DNA from: Salinivirgaceae bacterium
GTDB taxonomy: Bacteria; Bacteroidota; Bacteroidia; Bacteroidales; SZUA-534
NCBI GenBank assembly: GCA_016342715.1
Contig: JAEINW010000031.1
Location: 1 to 32,838 of the forward strand
DNA length: 32,838 nt
Reading direction: 5' to 3'
Part shown: piece after piece, positions 16,089-23,871 of the stretch
Layout: each line of letters starts with the position of its first letter
Position numbering within the stretch: the stretch's first letter is position 1
The notes under the pieces: model-generated
Seen by the model: the letters and a program-made list of their open reading frames with translations, nothing else
Told to the model about the DNA's origin: nothing
Databases searched by the model: none
Position numbers and translations under genes: made by a program

Positions 16089-16739
16089 TTATAAGAACTC
16101 TAATTTTTTCAGTGTTACTTCGTTTAAGCCCGAAACAACCATATGAGCATTGCCTAAATTATCACTGCTTCCAATACCCACGCAACGCATTCCCGCCTTT
16201 AGTGCGGCTTCAATTCCAGCTTCGGCATCTTCAAATACAATGCATTCCTGTGGAGTTGCATTTAAGCCTTTTGCACCAAGCAAAAATACCTGTGGATCGG
16301 GTTTTGCTTTTTGTGTTTTTGTTCCGTCAATGATTATATCAAACCAATTAACGATGTTTATTTTTTCAAGAATTGTGATTGCATTTTTACTTGCTGAACC
16401 CAAAGCTATTTTTATTCCAGCTTCTTTTAGTTCTGTAAAAAGTTTTATGGTTCCAGGTAATATTTCTTCTGGAGTCATTTTGTTAACAAATTCTAGGTAG
16501 CAAATATTTTTTTTTTCGGCATAAGCCAATTTTTGTTCTTCGTCGAGTTTTTGATTTCCAATCTCAAGTAAAATGTTTAGAGAATCCATACGACTCACTC
16601 CTTTAAGCCTTTCGTTATCGTCTAATGTAAAATCGAAGCCCAACTCGTTTGCTAATCTTTTCCACGCTTGATAGTGATACTTTGCCGTATCAACCACCAC
16701 TCCATCTAAATCGAATATACAAGCACTAATCTGTCCCAT
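16089..16739 (-). CDS. pgmB: Beta-phosphoglucomutase
   Basis: A 216-residue HAD-superfamily phosphomutase that interconverts beta-glucose-1-phosphate and glucose-6-phosphate. It carries the nucleophile D10 and acid/base D12 in FDLDGVVVDT, the cap domain after residue 15 (KYHYQAWKRLA), the second HAD motif GSASKN (S115, S117), the lysine motif KAKPDP (K146) and the metal site FEDAEAG (E170, D171). Length is normal for PgmB. It lies 24 bp behind the transporter gene and upstream of GH65, the classic maltose-phosphorylase pairing, so its product feeds phosphorolysis-derived beta-G1P into glycolysis. The ATG is followed directly by the first HAD strand. Confidence 0.95.
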   Translation of the reverse strand: MGQISACIFDLDGVVVDTAKYHYQAWKRLANELGFDFTLDDNERLKGVSRMDSLNILLEIGNQKLDEEQKLAYAEKKNICYLEFVNKMTPEEILPGTIKLFTELKEAGIKIALGSASKNAITILEKINIVNWFDIIIDGTKTQKAKPDPQVFLLGAKGLNATPQECIVFEDAEAGIEAALKAGMRCVGIGSSDNLGNAHMVVSGLNEVTLKKLEFL

Positions 16740-16763
16740 TGCTTATTGTAAGTAAGGTGTTAA

Positions 16764-18194
16764 TTATGAATTTTCTGTTTGTTTTTGTTTGACAAAAATT
16801 ACTGAAAGTGAGCCTAAAAGCATGCTAACACCTGCTATTACAATCATGTAAATTGCTTGACCATCAAAGAAGTGTTTTAATATTGATCCGGCAATCAATC
16901 CACTTATTATTTGTGGTCCGGCTATTGTAAAATTGAATATCCCCATAAAAACTCCCATTTTATCGGCAGGCAGCGATTCAGATAATATGGCATAAGGCAT
17001 GGCTAAAATACCGGCCCAGGCAATTCCAATCCCAATCATAGGAATTAACCATAGTGCTGCACTTGCAGGCACGTCAACTTGTGTTATTAGAAGGTTTAAA
17101 TGAATAATTTCACCTCCCGAAAGGAAAAGTGTAGAAATATAACTTAAGCCTCCAATTAAAAGGGCACCACCATAAACTGTTTTTCGGCCAATTTTATTTG
17201 CAAGTTTTGTCATAAAAAGTGAAAATATGGCTGCAAATAAGCTATAGCCAGCAAAAAGAATTCCCACCCAATCGCCTGCATTTTGCGATGCTTGAGAGGT
17301 ACTGTCTCCAATTGCACAGCCCCATACGTGTTGCGATAATGCAGGAGTTGTATAAACCCACATAATATATAAAGCAAACCACGAAAAGAACTGAACGATG
17401 GCTAACTGAAGCATTGTTTTAGGAGTTATTTTTAGCATTCTAAAAAAACCTAAAATACCTTTATACTGCGTTTCAACTTTTGGATTTTCTTCAAGGCCTT
17501 TATATTCGGCATATTCTTTAGGAGCATATTCTTTGGTTCTAAAAACTGTCCAAAGTACAGATGCTAAAAGAATAGCTCCACCAATATAAAATGACCAAAT
17601 TACCGAGGGCGAAACCTGCCCTGCTGGTGCGGTATTTGAAACATGAAGACTATTGGTTAAAATAAAGGGTAGGATAGAACCTAATACCGCTCCCGTGTTT
17701 ATTAAAAAGCTTTGGGTTGAGTATCCTAAATTTCGCTGACTGGGTGGAACCATGTCGGCAACCAAAGCTCTAAAGGGTTGCATGGTAATATTAAACGATC
17801 CATCCATTAGAGCGAACATAATTAGTCCAAACAGCAAAACAGGCATGAATTTAACAACCATAGAAGCATTGGGCATAAGAAACATTGATATGGCAGCAAC
17901 AATTGCCCCGCCTAAAATGTATGGACCTCTTCTTCCAAATCTATTCCATGTTCTGTCACTGGCCGAACCTACAATGGGTTGAACAATTAATCCCATCAAA
18001 GGGGCAGCAATCCAAAATAAGGGTAAGGAATGCAAATCGGCACCAAGATTCGAAAGAATACGACTAACATTGGCGCTTTGCAAAGCAAATCCCATTTGAA
18101 TGCCAAGGAATCCGAAACTAACGTTCCAAATTTGCCAAAAGCTTAGTTTTGGTTGTTTCTTCATAAGAGTGTTTTTTTCGACCATAACTTGCAT
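16764..18194 (-). CDS. MFS sugar (maltose-type) transporter
   Basis: A 476-residue inner-membrane carrier with about 12 hydrophobic helices, related to the GPH/SLC45-type maltose and sucrose symporters found in Bacteroidota maltose loci. The N-terminus has KLSFWQIWNVSFGFLGIQMG. The signature loop VGSASDRTWNRFGRRGPYI follows helix 2. A short charged loop at about 210-240 splits the two halves. It is the first gene of the minus-strand catabolic arm and probably imports maltose for cytosolic phosphorolysis. The start is uncertain: the ATG at 18194 is used here, but in-frame ATGs at codon 4 and at codon 11 (18164) would still leave the conserved LSFWQIWN segment intact. Confidence 0.9.
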   Translation of the reverse strand: MQVMVEKNTLMKKQPKLSFWQIWNVSFGFLGIQMGFALQSANVSRILSNLGADLHSLPLFWIAAPLMGLIVQPIVGSASDRTWNRFGRRGPYILGGAIVAAISMFLMPNASMVVKFMPVLLFGLIMFALMDGSFNITMQPFRALVADMVPPSQRNLGYSTQSFLINTGAVLGSILPFILTNSLHVSNTAPAGQVSPSVIWSFYIGGAILLASVLWTVFRTKEYAPKEYAEYKGLEENPKVETQYKGILGFFRMLKITPKTMLQLAIVQFFSWFALYIMWVYTTPALSQHVWGCAIGDSTSQASQNAGDWVGILFAGYSLFAAIFSLFMTKLANKIGRKTVYGGALLIGGLSYISTLFLSGGEIIHLNLLITQVDVPASAALWLIPMIGIGIAWAGILAMPYAILSESLPADKMGVFMGIFNFTIAGPQIISGLIAGSILKHFFDGQAIYMIVIAGVSMLLGSLSVIFVKQKQTENS

Positions 18195-18339
18195 AGGGCA
18201 GGTAAAATCAGCCTGCTCAAATGTGTCTCAGTATATCTCTCAGACATGGTCTGTTTCATTTATTTAATAAATAATATGTAAGTACACGATTGTTTTTGTT
18301 GCGCTATATAACAATTCATGCTCATAAGGAAAGACGATA

Positions 18340-18371
18340 CAAATAAATAGAAAAGTTAAAAGCAGCGCAAG
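18340..18371 (-). promoter_or_regulatory. Candidate promoter of the transporter-pgmB-GH65-GH13 operon
   Basis: On the minus strand, CTTG (18371-18368) is followed after 20 bp by TTTATTTG (18347-18340). The second box matches TANNTTTG at seven of eight positions, at the spacing expected for the Bacteroidota -33/-7 promoter. Transcription would start near 18333, giving a leader of about 140 nt with two hairpins. The LacI-type operator at 18415-18428 lies upstream of this promoter. Confidence 0.4.
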
Positions 18372-18414
18372 AAAAATGAAGAAAAAAACGCTAAAAAGCC
18401 CGCTATATGGCTTT

Positions 18415-18428
18415 GAAAACGATTGCGG
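18415..18428. promoter_or_regulatory. LacI-type operator, catabolic arm
   Basis: GAAAACGATTGCGG matches, in the same orientation, GGAAACGGTTGCGG at 20683-20696 in front of susC, giving the shared pattern GRAAACGRTTGCGG. It fits the degenerate palindrome with central AAACGNTTNCG typical of LacI-family sites. It lies about 70-90 bp upstream of the predicted -7 box of the transporter operon. Confidence 0.65.
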
Positions 18429-18565
18429 GAAAGTAAAAATATTGTATTTATTAAAGATGTCGGGAGAAATTACTTGACAATAAATCTTATGTGTATTTAG
18501 CCTTTAGACTTTTATTCCTTATCTAACTCATATATAAATAATGGTTTTTGGCCAATTACATCGAG

Positions 18566-18612
18566 GCTACTCGTGCCACGACTTCAAGTCGTTGTACGAA
18601 TTCTTGGGTAGC
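18566..18612. repeat. REP-like cruciform downstream of lacI
   Basis: Nested inverted repeats: GCTAC (18566-18570) with GTAGC (18608-18612), TCGT (18571-18574) with ACGA (18596-18599), and the inner perfect hairpin ACGACT-TCA-AGTCGT (18578-18592). There is no coding potential. The form is that of a REP-type repeat. Confidence 0.6.
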
Positions 18613-18895
18613 TAACTTTTATATTCATTCATGAAATTGTTCGTTCAACTTACAATTCAGATAACCATTAAAATTTCAATGTCGTTTAGTTTAGCAACCC
18701 CCCTCATGACGCTTTCTTGTCTTAGGACGAAGAAAGGTCGAATTTGCCTTAAATCTGACGTCGTCTTTTTGACACGTCAGCATTTAATATATTTTTAACA
18801 ACGATATTGATTTAAAATTATGCCACACTTTATGTTTATTTACATATGGTGTATTAAGCAGAATATAATTGCCGCACAATGAAATTATGAAAATT

Positions 18896-19915
18896 TTAGA
18901 ATCCAGTTGATTCTCTTTTGATAATATTTGTTGCAATAATTTTAGTTACTGGCGAATAATTATCAATGGTTTGGGTAATACGGTTTAATAATAATTGTGC
19001 AGCTTGTTTGCCCATTTCGTAGCCGTGTTGGTCGATTGTTGTTAGGGTTGGATCAGTTACCATGGCAACAAAACCATCAGAAAAACCAACAACTTTAACA
19101 TCTTTAGGAATGTCGTAGCCATATTTTTTTACAATTTTAAGTACTCCGGTTGCGGTTAAATCATTTACAGCAAATACGCCATCTGGTTTAAGACCCGATT
19201 CGTAAATTTGAGTCATGACTTCCAATGCTTCTTCGCGTGAGTCGCACTTAAAGATTAGGCTTTCATCAAGAGGAAGGTTATGTTTTTTTAATGCTTTTAA
19301 ATAGCCTTCTTTTCGGCGTTGACCAATTAATAAATTTTGGGGAGCAGCCAGGTGAATTATTTTTTTGCAACCACATTCAATTAAGTGTTCAGTGGCAATA
19401 AAAGCACCTTGAACATCATCAATAATTACCTTATCGGTATTTACTTCTGCTACTGCGCGGTCGAAAAATACCAAGGGAGTTCTGTTTTCTAATAGTTCTT
19501 TATAATGTGTAAAATCAGTGGTGTCTTTTGAAACCGAAGCCAATACACCATCAACCCTTGCTGAACTTAAGGTTTGTAAACTGGTTATTTCACGCTCTTC
19601 GTTTTCGTCACTCTGACAAATCATTACATTGTAACCAGCTTCATTACATATATGTTCAATGCCACTAATCACTGATGAAAAGAAAAAATGAACCACTTTC
19701 GGAATAATTACACCTATCATATGTGTTTTGCTGCTACGGAGTGATAATGCAACAGCATTGGGTTTGTAGTGGTATTTGTTGGCTAGCTCGTGAACTGCTT
19801 CTTTAGTTTTTTTGCTTATATCAGGGTGATTTTTTAAGGCTCTAGATACCGTTGAAGGAGATATGTTTAATTCTCTCGCAATGTCTTTTATTGTGATTTG
19901 ACCTTTTCGTTCCAT
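18896..19915 (-). CDS. LacI-family transcriptional regulator of the alpha-glucan locus
   Basis: A 339-residue LacI/GalR regulator. The N-terminal helix-turn-helix (ITIKDIARELNISPSTVSR, then ALKNHPDIS, residues about 7-34) includes the usual hinge helix KPNAVALSLRSSKTHMIGV. Residues about 60-339 are the periplasmic-binding-protein-like sugar-sensing domain, with FAVNDLTATG and GFSDGF motifs. It sits between the two divergent arms of the starch/maltose locus, and matching LacI-type sites lie in front of both (18415-18428 and 20673-20696). It is therefore the likely local regulator, with maltose or a maltose derivative as effector (inference). Because both sites appear to lie upstream of the promoters, it could act as an activator. 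Its own -7 box is probably at 19939-19946. Confidence 0.95.
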   Translation of the reverse strand: MERKGQITIKDIARELNISPSTVSRALKNHPDISKKTKEAVHELANKYHYKPNAVALSLRSSKTHMIGVIIPKVVHFFFSSVISGIEHICNEAGYNVMICQSDENEEREITSLQTLSSARVDGVLASVSKDTTDFTHYKELLENRTPLVFFDRAVAEVNTDKVIIDDVQGAFIATEHLIECGCKKIIHLAAPQNLLIGQRRKEGYLKALKKHNLPLDESLIFKCDSREEALEVMTQIYESGLKPDGVFAVNDLTATGVLKIVKKYGYDIPKDVKVVGFSDGFVAMVTDPTLTTIDQHGYEMGKQAAQLLLNRITQTIDNYSPVTKIIATNIIKRESTGF

Positions 19916-19938
19916 ACGTAAAGTTAATTAAGCTTTAA

Positions 19939-19946
19939 CAAAAGTA
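19939..19946 (-). promoter_or_regulatory. Candidate -7 box of the lacI gene
   Basis: On the minus strand this reads TACTTTTG, an exact TANNTTTG match, 23 bp upstream of the LacI start codon. No -33 box is evident. Confidence 0.4.
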
Positions 19947-20137
19947 ACATTTTATTGTAAAAATCGTGGTTGTTGTACTTTAGAAGGTGAAATATTACTT
20001 TGTGGTGTTATGGATTAATTTATTATTCTTTTAAAGTAGAGGAAAGTCAAGTGTTTTTGATTATTCATTTACTAATATGAACAATGTTTTTGCTTTGTGA
20101 AACTTACTGGAGTTTATTGTTCTTTGTGTAATAACTA

Positions 20138-20214
20138 TACCACAAAGTTGCGCAAAGAAACACAAAGAAATTCATGAGGCTCATTATTCTTTCTTTGTGC
20201 CTTTTTGTGTGGTA
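20138..20214. repeat. 77-bp foldback repeat (CACAAAG type)
   Basis: TACCACAAAG...CGCAAAGAAACACAAAG on the left is answered by TTTCTTTGTG...CTTTTTGTGTGGTA on the right, an imperfect inverted repeat with a short loop. It resembles a CACAAAG-rich intergenic hairpin family I recall from many Bacteroidota genomes. It has no ORF. Confidence 0.65.
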
Positions 20215-20220
20215 CTTGTT

Positions 20221-20317
20221 CCCCTGCAAGCGTGTGAGAATACTTCGATTGTTTGAAACTGCTAAAATTAAAAATTTAGTAGTTCTGAGCTCCTTACTTA
20301 ATTAGGGAGGGCTGGGG
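20221..20317. repeat. 97-bp dispersed repeat, copy 1
   Basis: It begins CCCCTGCAAGC, contains GATTGTTTGAAACTGCT and ends GGGAGGGCTGGGG. It aligns over its whole length, with a few substitutions and small indels, to 32492-32588. Its end (CTCCTTA...TAGGGAGG-GCTGGGG) also resembles positions 96-118. Confidence 0.8.
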
Positions 20318-20441
20318 TTAATGCCAATGATTTAAGCTTTTTTTGTTGGATATTGAATTAAATAAAATAGATATAAGAACAAGGAACAGTGATTAACGAT
20401 TTAAGAAGTTGTTAATTCTGAAATCAAAATTCGTTAACTAC

Positions 20442-20489
20442 TCTCATGAGCGTTAGCGAATAACTTTTCTCATGAGCGTTAGCGAATAA
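20442..20489. repeat. Two tandem 22-bp repeats
   Basis: Two identical 22-bp units at 20442-20463 and 20468-20489, each beginning TCTCATGAGC and ending AGCGAATAA, with a 4-bp spacer (period 26). Each contains the palindrome CTCATGAG. A diverged unit lies at 943-964. Confidence 0.8.
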
Positions 20490-20672
20490 TCTTTATTCGA
20501 TATTCAATGAAATCTTATATATAAAACATTAAATATTCTAAAGTAAATGGCATTAGGGCTGGGGAGGGTATGCAAAATGTTTTAAATGAAACATTCAAAG
20601 AACTTCTTTGTTAATATTTGAGTCATTTAAAAGCATGGATAGGAAAACAAATAAATGTTCTCCAACATAAAC

Positions 20673-20696
20673 AAACGGTTGCGGAAACGGTTGCGG
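20673..20696. promoter_or_regulatory. Tandem LacI-type operator pair upstream of susC
   Basis: AAACGGTTGCGG is repeated back to back at 20673-20684 and 20685-20696. The second unit, read as GGAAACGGTTGCGG from 20683, matches the site at 18415-18428. Both lie upstream of the putative susC -7 box at 20741-20748, with the near edge about 45 bp away. Confidence 0.7.
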
Positions 20697-20740
20697 ACAC
20701 GAAATATTTATTTACCCTTTATTTAACCATTTGATTATCT

Positions 20741-20748
20741 TAAATTTG
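20741..20748 (+). promoter_or_regulatory. Candidate -7 box of the susCDE operon
   Basis: TAAATTTG fits TANNTTTG exactly. The -33 position has no proper TTTG, so the promoter may depend on an activator bound at 20673-20696. The start site would be near 20755, giving a leader of about 80 nt. Confidence 0.5.
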
Positions 20749-20832
20749 TATTGCGCTATATTATATTTCCATACTCAAAAAGGAAAAGACACAAAAACTA
20801 AACATTTAAATTAAACAAAAGCTTAACGCATT

Positions 20833-23800
20833 ATGGTTAAAAAAATACTATCGTTGCTAGCAGTTGTTTTTATTACGCTATCGTTTGCTTACGCACAAAG
20901 CGGAACAGCAGTGGGAACAATTGTTGATGGAGATGGGTTGCCTTTAATTGGCGCAAATGTTGTTGTTAAAGGGACTACTATTGGTACAATTACCGATATT
21001 GATGGTAATTATAAACTTACTGGAATCCCAGTAGGGAATCAAGTGTTACTTTCTTCTTTTATTGGTTTTACAAATATTGAAAAACCAATCACTATGGAAG
21101 CCGGAAAAGAAGTGAAAGTTGACTTTATCTTAATTGAAGATATATCTCAATTAGACGAGCTTATTGTCATTGGTTATGGTACTCAGAAAAAAGAAGATAA
21201 AACTGGAGCAGTGGCTCATATTACTGCCGATGAATTAAATGGGGGTTCGCTATCTGATCCACTTCAGGCATTAGCTGGAAAAGCAGCTGGAGTGGTTGTG
21301 ACAAAAGGTGGAGGTGATCCAAATAGTGATGTTAAAATTAAAATTAGAGGCAGTTCGGGTATTAGTGGAAAAACAGATACAAATCCATTGTATGTTATAG
21401 ATGGGATCCCTGGGGCTGATCCTAGCATGATAGCACCTGAAGATATTGCTACCTTTAGTATACTTAAAGATGCTGCCTCAACAGCCATTTATGGTTCACG
21501 AGGAGCTAATGGAGTTATTCTTATTACCACGAAAAGAGGGTCTGTAGGTGCTGCGAAGATAAATTTTAATTATACAACCAGTTTAGATATGGTATCAAAG
21601 CGCTTGGATCTTTTTAGTGCTGATGATTATAGAACGTTTGCTAATTACATTAAAGGGGATGACTGGACAGATGGTGGTGCTTCAACGGATTGGCAGGATG
21701 AAATTTTTAGAACCGGGATCACCCAAAATTACAATTTGAGTGCTAGTGGTGGAACGGAAAAAAGTAATTATTTTGCTTCTGTTACCCATTCCAATTGGGA
21801 GGGCGTTATAAACGGCTCTGGAAAAGAAAGAACAATAGGTAAATTAAATGTCACTCATAAAGGACTTAATGATAAATTAACCTTGACAGGAGGACTGACC
21901 GTAGCTTTTGAAAAGAATGAATTAATCAATTACGAAGGTGGAAATAAGGAAAATGTTCTTTATCAAGCATACCAACGCAATCCTACGGATCCTGTGCTAA
22001 ATCCTGATGGATCCATCGCTTTTGAAATGGTGAGCGCAAACAGGGGATTTAATTATATCAATCCAGTGGGTATTATTGAATCCATAGACAAGAATGATAC
22101 GAAGAAAAAAATAATGGGAATTGCTAAAGCGGATTATGAAATAATTAATGGATTAGTAGCTAGTACAAACCTAAGTTATATTAGTAAAGATAAAGAATAT
22201 AAATATTTTAGACCAGTTGGTGTTTATGGCGGGCAAGGTGAAGATGATGGAGCTGCATCCAGATGGTATGAAGTGGATTTGCAGAAAAGTTTTGAAGCTA
22301 CTTTAACCTATTCGAAATCAATAGATGATTTGCATAATATTACTGCATTAGTCGGTTATACATGGCAAGAGAATAGTTTAGAAAAATTTGGAGTTGATAT
22401 CAGAAATTCACAATCGCCAACTGTAGGTTATAATAATCTGGAATCTTTTATTGATGTAAATCATGGCGATGTTAAATCGGAGGCTAGAATATCTAGATTG
22501 ATAGGCTTTTTTGGTAGAGCGCAATATAATTTTGAGAGTAAATATTATGCTTCAGCTTCTTTACGTAGGGATGGTTCTTCAAAATTTGGAGACAATAACA
22601 AGTGGGGCTTTTTTCCAACCGCTTCTTTGGCATGGAATCTACATAAGGAAGGTTTTATGGATAACTTGGGATGGCTGGATCAGCTAAAATTAAGAACCAG
22701 TTTCGGAGTGTCCGGTAATCAGGCTTTTGATCCTTATTTTAGTAAAACATTATATCGCCCAACTGGAGGTGTATCTATTGATCCAATTACAGGGGATGAA
22801 GTGTTAGTTTGGGTAGCAGAAAGAAATAAGAATGAGAATTTAAAATGGGAACAGACAACCGAAATTAATACAGGTCTTGATTTTGCATTTATCAATAGTA
22901 AATTAAGTGGTACTTTCGAATATTATTCAAAAACAACAAATGACTTAATAAACGAATACAATGTGCCCCAAGGGAAATTAGAATGGGATAGATTGTGGGC
23001 AAATTCTGCAACGATATTGAACGAAGGGATGGAATTATTTGTATCCTATTATGCTCTAGATAATACTAACTTGAAATGGAAAACGGCCATAGCTGTGTCG
23101 AAAAATAGCTCTAAAGTTACTGAATTAGGCGAATATTGGAGTGAAACAACTGATGGTAGAAAAGGATGGCTGTCTGGTGATGGAATGGTTGGTGGAGATA
23201 ATTGGACCATATATATTGAAGAAGACCAACCCTTAGGAAATTTTTACTTATATGAATTTGCCTATATTCAAGATGGTGATGCCTTTTATAAGAATAATTT
23301 TAAAGAGAATCCTGATGAAGAAGATTTCCTACGTGCAGATGATGAAGGTTTAGATAACCTCGATAGGAAAATTAAGGGAAATGCTACACCAGACATTGAA
23401 TTGTCATGGTCAAATAATTTAACTTTTTATAAGAATATTACGCTGGACTTTTCATTCAGAGCCCTTTTAGGTCAGCAAGTATATAATCATACACGAGGAT
23501 ATTTTGCTACACCTAATCATATCGCAGAGCGTAATTTAGTAACGGAAGCCGCTGATTATGTGAATCAAGATTATTTCGACTTATTTAAAAAACCCACAGA
23601 TTTGTTTTTAGAGGATGCATCCTTTTTAAGATTAGATTATATTTCATTGGGATACAATTTTAATTTTGATAATAACAACTATTTCAAAAGCCTAAAATTA
23701 TCAATAAGCTCAAATAATTTATTTGTAATAACTAAGTACTCCGGTTCTGATCCAGAAATGACCATTGATGGATTGGATTATGGAGTTGATAATTTCAATG

Positions 23801-23850
23801 TGTATCCAAAAACTCGAACTTTTAGTTTTGGTGTAAATGCAACTTTTTAG
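20833..23850 (+). CDS. SusC/RagA-family TonB-linked outer-membrane transporter
   Basis: A 1005-residue outer-membrane importer for oligosaccharides, working with the SusD lid and energised by TonB. Signal peptide at 1-21 (ending AYAQ). Residues about 27-102 are a carboxypeptidase-regulatory-like beta domain. A TonB-box-like segment (LDELIVIGYGTQKK) at about 107-120 leads into the plug (about 118-235), which contains the SusC signature LYVIDGIPG at 186-194. The rest is the 22-strand barrel ending in the terminal phenylalanine (FGVNATF) expected for outer-membrane proteins. Length is typical. It is the first gene of the plus-strand arm, downstream of the operator pair, and is followed after 21 bp by susD. 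Substrate is inferred as malto-oligosaccharide or starch from context. Confidence 0.96.
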   Translation: MVKKILSLLAVVFITLSFAYAQSGTAVGTIVDGDGLPLIGANVVVKGTTIGTITDIDGNYKLTGIPVGNQVLLSSFIGFTNIEKPITMEAGKEVKVDFILIEDISQLDELIVIGYGTQKKEDKTGAVAHITADELNGGSLSDPLQALAGKAAGVVVTKGGGDPNSDVKIKIRGSSGISGKTDTNPLYVIDGIPGADPSMIAPEDIATFSILKDAASTAIYGSRGANGVILITTKRGSVGAAKINFNYTTSLDMVSKRLDLFSADDYRTFANYIKGDDWTDGGASTDWQDEIFRTGITQNYNLSASGGTEKSNYFASVTHSNWEGVINGSGKERTIGKLNVTHKGLNDKLTLTGGLTVAFEKNELINYEGGNKENVLYQAYQRNPTDPVLNPDGSIAFEMVSANRGFNYINPVGIIESIDKNDTKKKIMGIAKADYEIINGLVASTNLSYISKDKEYKYFRPVGVYGGQGEDDGAASRWYEVDLQKSFEATLTYSKSIDDLHNITALVGYTWQENSLEKFGVDIRNSQSPTVGYNNLESFIDVNHGDVKSEARISRLIGFFGRAQYNFESKYYASASLRRDGSSKFGDNNKWGFFPTASLAWNLHKEGFMDNLGWLDQLKLRTSFGVSGNQAFDPYFSKTLYRPTGGVSIDPITGDEVLVWVAERNKNENLKWEQTTEINTGLDFAFINSKLSGTFEYYSKTTNDLINEYNVPQGKLEWDRLWANSATILNEGMELFVSYYALDNTNLKWKTAIAVSKNSSKVTELGEYWSETTDGRKGWLSGDGMVGGDNWTIYIEEDQPLGNFYLYEFAYIQDGDAFYKNNFKENPDEEDFLRADDEGLDNLDRKIKGNATPDIELSWSNNLTFYKNITLDFSFRALLGQQVYNHTRGYFATPNHIAERNLVTEAADYVNQDYFDLFKKPTDLFLEDASFLRLDYISLGYNFNFDNNNYFKSLKLSISSNNLFVITKYSGSDPEMTIDGLDYGVDNFNVYPKTRTFSFGVNATF

Positions 23851-23871
23851 CAAACTTAAAAGAAGGTAAAC

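Larger units (their letters stand above)
18195..18895. other. Intergenic region between the transporter operon and lacI
   Basis: 701 bp without a gene. The part near the transporter (18195-18430) carries its leader, promoter and LacI-type operator. The leader has hairpins CAGAC-ATG-GTCTG at 18241-18253 and GCAGG/CCTGC at 18198-18216, the latter ending just before the start codon. The part near lacI (about 18540-18780) holds REP-like hairpins, including 18566-18612 and TGACGT/ACGTCA at 18756-18779, which may also serve as the 3' end of lacI transcripts. Confidence 0.65.
19916..20832. other. Intergenic region between lacI and susC
   Basis: 917 bp without a gene. From left to right: lacI promoter box, a 77-bp foldback (20138-20214), a 97-bp dispersed repeat (20221-20317), two tandem 22-bp repeats (20442-20489), a GGGCTGGGGAGGGT repeat fragment (about 20551-20590), then the operator pair (20673-20696) and the susC promoter. 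I see no small ORF worth calling. Confidence 0.7.

Noticed and set aside
20442-20489. Possible CRISPR-like repeat array
   Set aside because: There are only two units with a 4-bp spacer and no cas genes. The units are simple tandem repeats.
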